Shown: one piece after another, positions 4,809 through 6,368 of the stretch
How the letters are laid out: each line of letters begins with the position of its first letter
How positions within the stretch are numbered: the first letter of the stretch is position 1
NCBI GenBank assembly: GCA_028865845.1
Contig: JAGWJK010000267.1
Span: forward strand, 1 to 6,368
Reading direction: 5' to 3'
From: Rhizobiaceae bacterium
GTDB lineage: Bacteria > Pseudomonadota > Alphaproteobacteria > Rhizobiales > Rhizobiaceae
DNA: 6,368 nucleotides
Position numbers and translations under genes: made by a program
The notes under the pieces: generated by a model
Told to the model about the DNA's origin: nothing
The model's database searches: none
The model's input: the letters and a program-made list of their open reading frames with translations, nothing else

Positions 4809-6368
4809 TCAGATGATGACGTGAGACCCCAGTTCGACGACCCGGTTGGCCGGCAGTCGGAAATAGTCCGAGGGGTCGGTCGCGGCATTGGCAAGCGCGA
4901 TATAGAGCCGGTCCTGCCAGTGCGGCATACCGGACTTGGCATCCGGGACCAGCTTGCGGCGGCCGAGATAGAAGGAGGTCGACATGATATCGAACTTCAG
5001 CCCGGATTTACGCAAGGTCGCCAGCGCCTGGGAGACATTCTGCGATTCCATGAAGCCGAAGCGCAGTTCCACACGCGAGAAGCGCTCGGAAACCTTCTCC
5101 AGAGTATAGCGATCTTCATGGGCGACGCGCGGTTTGTTGATGGTGCGGATCGTCAGGATGATGTTCTTGTCGTGCAGAACGTGATTGTGCTTCAGATTGT
5201 GAAGCAACGCCGCCGGCGCCGATTCCGGATCGCTGGTGAGGAAGATCGCCGTGCCCGGCACGTGCGCCGGCGAGTGATCGCTCTTGCGCTCGATCGAGCT
5301 GACGAAGGACGACAGCGGGATATCGGTATGCCGGGTCTTCTCCATCAGGATCGCGGTACCGCGACGCCAGGTCCACATGATCAGCGTGAAGGCAGTTGCG
5401 ATCAGCACCGGCACGTAGCCGCCATCATGGATTTTCAGGAGATTGGCGCCGAGGAAGACGAATTCCAGAAGCAGCAGCGGCGTCAGCACGGCAAGTGCCA
5501 TCGGCAGCGTCCAGTTCCAGCGGACGCGGACGAATTCGAAGGCCATGATCGAGGTGACGACCATCGCGCCGGTCACCGAGATGCCGTAGGCCGTTGCCAG
5601 CGCATCGGAGGTCCGGAAGCTCAAGACCAGGAAGATAACGCCGAAGAAGAGCACGGCATTGACCGACGGCAGGAAGATCTGCCCGGTATTGGTCTCGGAG
5701 GTGATGAGAATTTCCATGCGCGGCAGGAAGCCGAGGTGGATTGCCTGGCGCGTCAGGGAGAAGGCGCCGGTGATGACGGCTTGGCTGGCGATGATGGTTG
5801 CCAGGGTCGCAAGGATGACCACCGGCAGGATCGCCCAATGCGGATACATCAGGAAGAACGGATCGGACATGGCGAGCGGTTCGCGCAGAACCAGCGCGCC
5901 CTGGCCGAGATAGTTCAGCGTCAGCGACGGGAAGACCAGGGCAAACCAGGCCCACTGGATCGGCCGCCGGCCGAAATGGCCAAGGTCGGCGTACAGCGCT
6001 TCCGCACCGGTAACGGTCAGGAAGACCGCGCCGAGTACGACGATGCCGAGGAAACGTTCGTTGATCAGGAAGCTGATCGCGTACCAGGGATTGAAGGCGG
6101 CCAGGATGCCGAAATCATCGGAAATGTGCATGATGCCGACAAGGCCCATGACGATGAACCACAGCGCCATGATCGGGCCAAAGAAGCGGGCGACCGCGGT
6201 GGTGCCGTGCGACTGGAAGGCAAAGAGCACCGCCAGAATGGCGACCGAGATAGGCACGATATATTCCGACAGGGACGGCGTCACCAGCTTCAGACCTTCG
6301 ACAGCTGAGAGCACCGACAGGGCCGGTGTGATCATCGCATCGCCGAGGAAGAGCGCCGCACCCAGCAG
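4809..6368 (-). CDS. kup: Kup-family low-affinity potassium uptake protein (3' part, 5' end outside the window)
   Basis: The visible 519 residues are the C-terminal part of a Kup/HAK/KT potassium transporter, an inner membrane K+/H+ symporter; family members are about 630 residues, so roughly 110 N-terminal residues with the first helices are missing. The frame continues past an internal ATG at 6333-6335 to the window edge, and those eleven codons ([11 protein letters not shown]) complete the family motif [17 protein letters not shown] (visible residues 9-25). Further Kup motifs are [14 protein letters not shown] (120-133), [10 protein letters not shown] (152-161) and [15 protein letters not shown] (195-209). 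About ten helices fill 1-337, followed by a cytoplasmic domain with [19 protein letters not shown] and FYLGRR, ending in [11 protein letters not shown]. No frameshift or lost motif is seen. It ends with a strong terminator, so it is probably a separate transcript. Rhizobia often carry several kup copies; which one this is cannot be told. Confidence 0.96.
   Translation of the reverse strand: MLGAALFLGDAMITPALSVLSAVEGLKLVTPSLSEYIVPISVAILAVLFAFQSHGTTAVARFFGPIMALWFIVMGLVGIMHISDDFGILAAFNPWYAISFLINERFLGIVVLGAVFLTVTGAEALYADLGHFGRRPIQWAWFALVFPSLTLNYLGQGALVLREPLAMSDPFFLMYPHWAILPVVILATLATIIASQAVITGAFSLTRQAIHLGFLPRMEILITSETNTGQIFLPSVNAVLFFGVIFLVLSFRTSDALATAYGISVTGAMVVTSIMAFEFVRVRWNWTLPMALAVLTPLLLLEFVFLGANLLKIHDGGYVPVLIATAFTLIMWTWRRGTAILMEKTRHTDIPLSSFVSSIERKSDHSPAHVPGTAIFLTSDPESAPAALLHNLKHNHVLHDKNIILTIRTINKPRVAHEDRYTLEKVSERFSRVELRFGFMESQNVSQALATLRKSGLKFDIMSTSFYLGRRKLVPDAKSGMPHWQDRLYIALANAATDPSDYFRLPANRVVELGSHVII

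Noticed and set aside
4821..6308. A 495-codon open frame on the plus strand opposite kup
   Set aside because: The translation is a monotonous Arg/Asp/Gln/His/Gly-rich sequence mirroring Kup codon positions, with no motif. It is a compositional shadow.
1..6368. A search by eye for CRISPR arrays, insertion sequences, toxin-antitoxin pairs, phage genes or a new defence system
   Set aside because: No spaced repeat arrays, terminal inverted repeats, transposase or nuclease motifs were seen; apart from one orphan membrane gene, the region is ordinary core genome.

Overview
The window looks like a chromosomal core segment of an alphaproteobacterium, most likely a Rhizobiaceae member (Rhizobium/Agrobacterium type). 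The evidence is the gene set and the protein wording: a separate F0 operon in the order atpI-atpB-atpE-b'-b, a duplicated b/b' stator subunit, an a subunit ending in NDAIHPGGH, and high-GC coding bias in most genes. This placement is inferred from recognised sequence patterns, not from a search.

All genes lie on the minus strand, so they read from high to low coordinates. First comes the 3' part of a Kup potassium transporter (4809-6368, 5' end outside the window), followed by a strong hairpin terminator. Next is an unrecognised six-helix membrane protein of visibly lower GC (3894-4724), then an exported SleB-type cell wall hydrolase with a TTG start (2542-3720). A 310-base intergenic region follows, holding a probable terminator for the hydrolase gene and a near-consensus sigma-70-type promoter. 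That promoter drives atpI, atpB (subunit a, GTG start), atpE (subunit c), the b' gene and atpF (subunit b, only the first 27 codons are inside the window).

The atp genes encode the membrane F0 sector of the H+-translocating ATP synthase. The a subunit and c-ring form the proton path, b and b' form the peripheral stalk, and AtpI helps c-ring assembly. The F1 genes are absent here, as expected for alphaproteobacteria, where they sit in another operon. Kup imports K+, and the hydrolase acts on peptidoglycan outside the membrane; neither has an obvious functional tie to F0.

I see no new multi-gene system. The points most worth a second look are the stable hairpin between atpE and the b' gene, the CtrA-like inverted repeat upstream of the hydrolase, the low-GC orphan membrane gene with an internal 36-base-offset duplication, and the very small space left for that gene's own promoter. 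There are no RNA genes, CRISPR arrays or insertion sequences that I can support.
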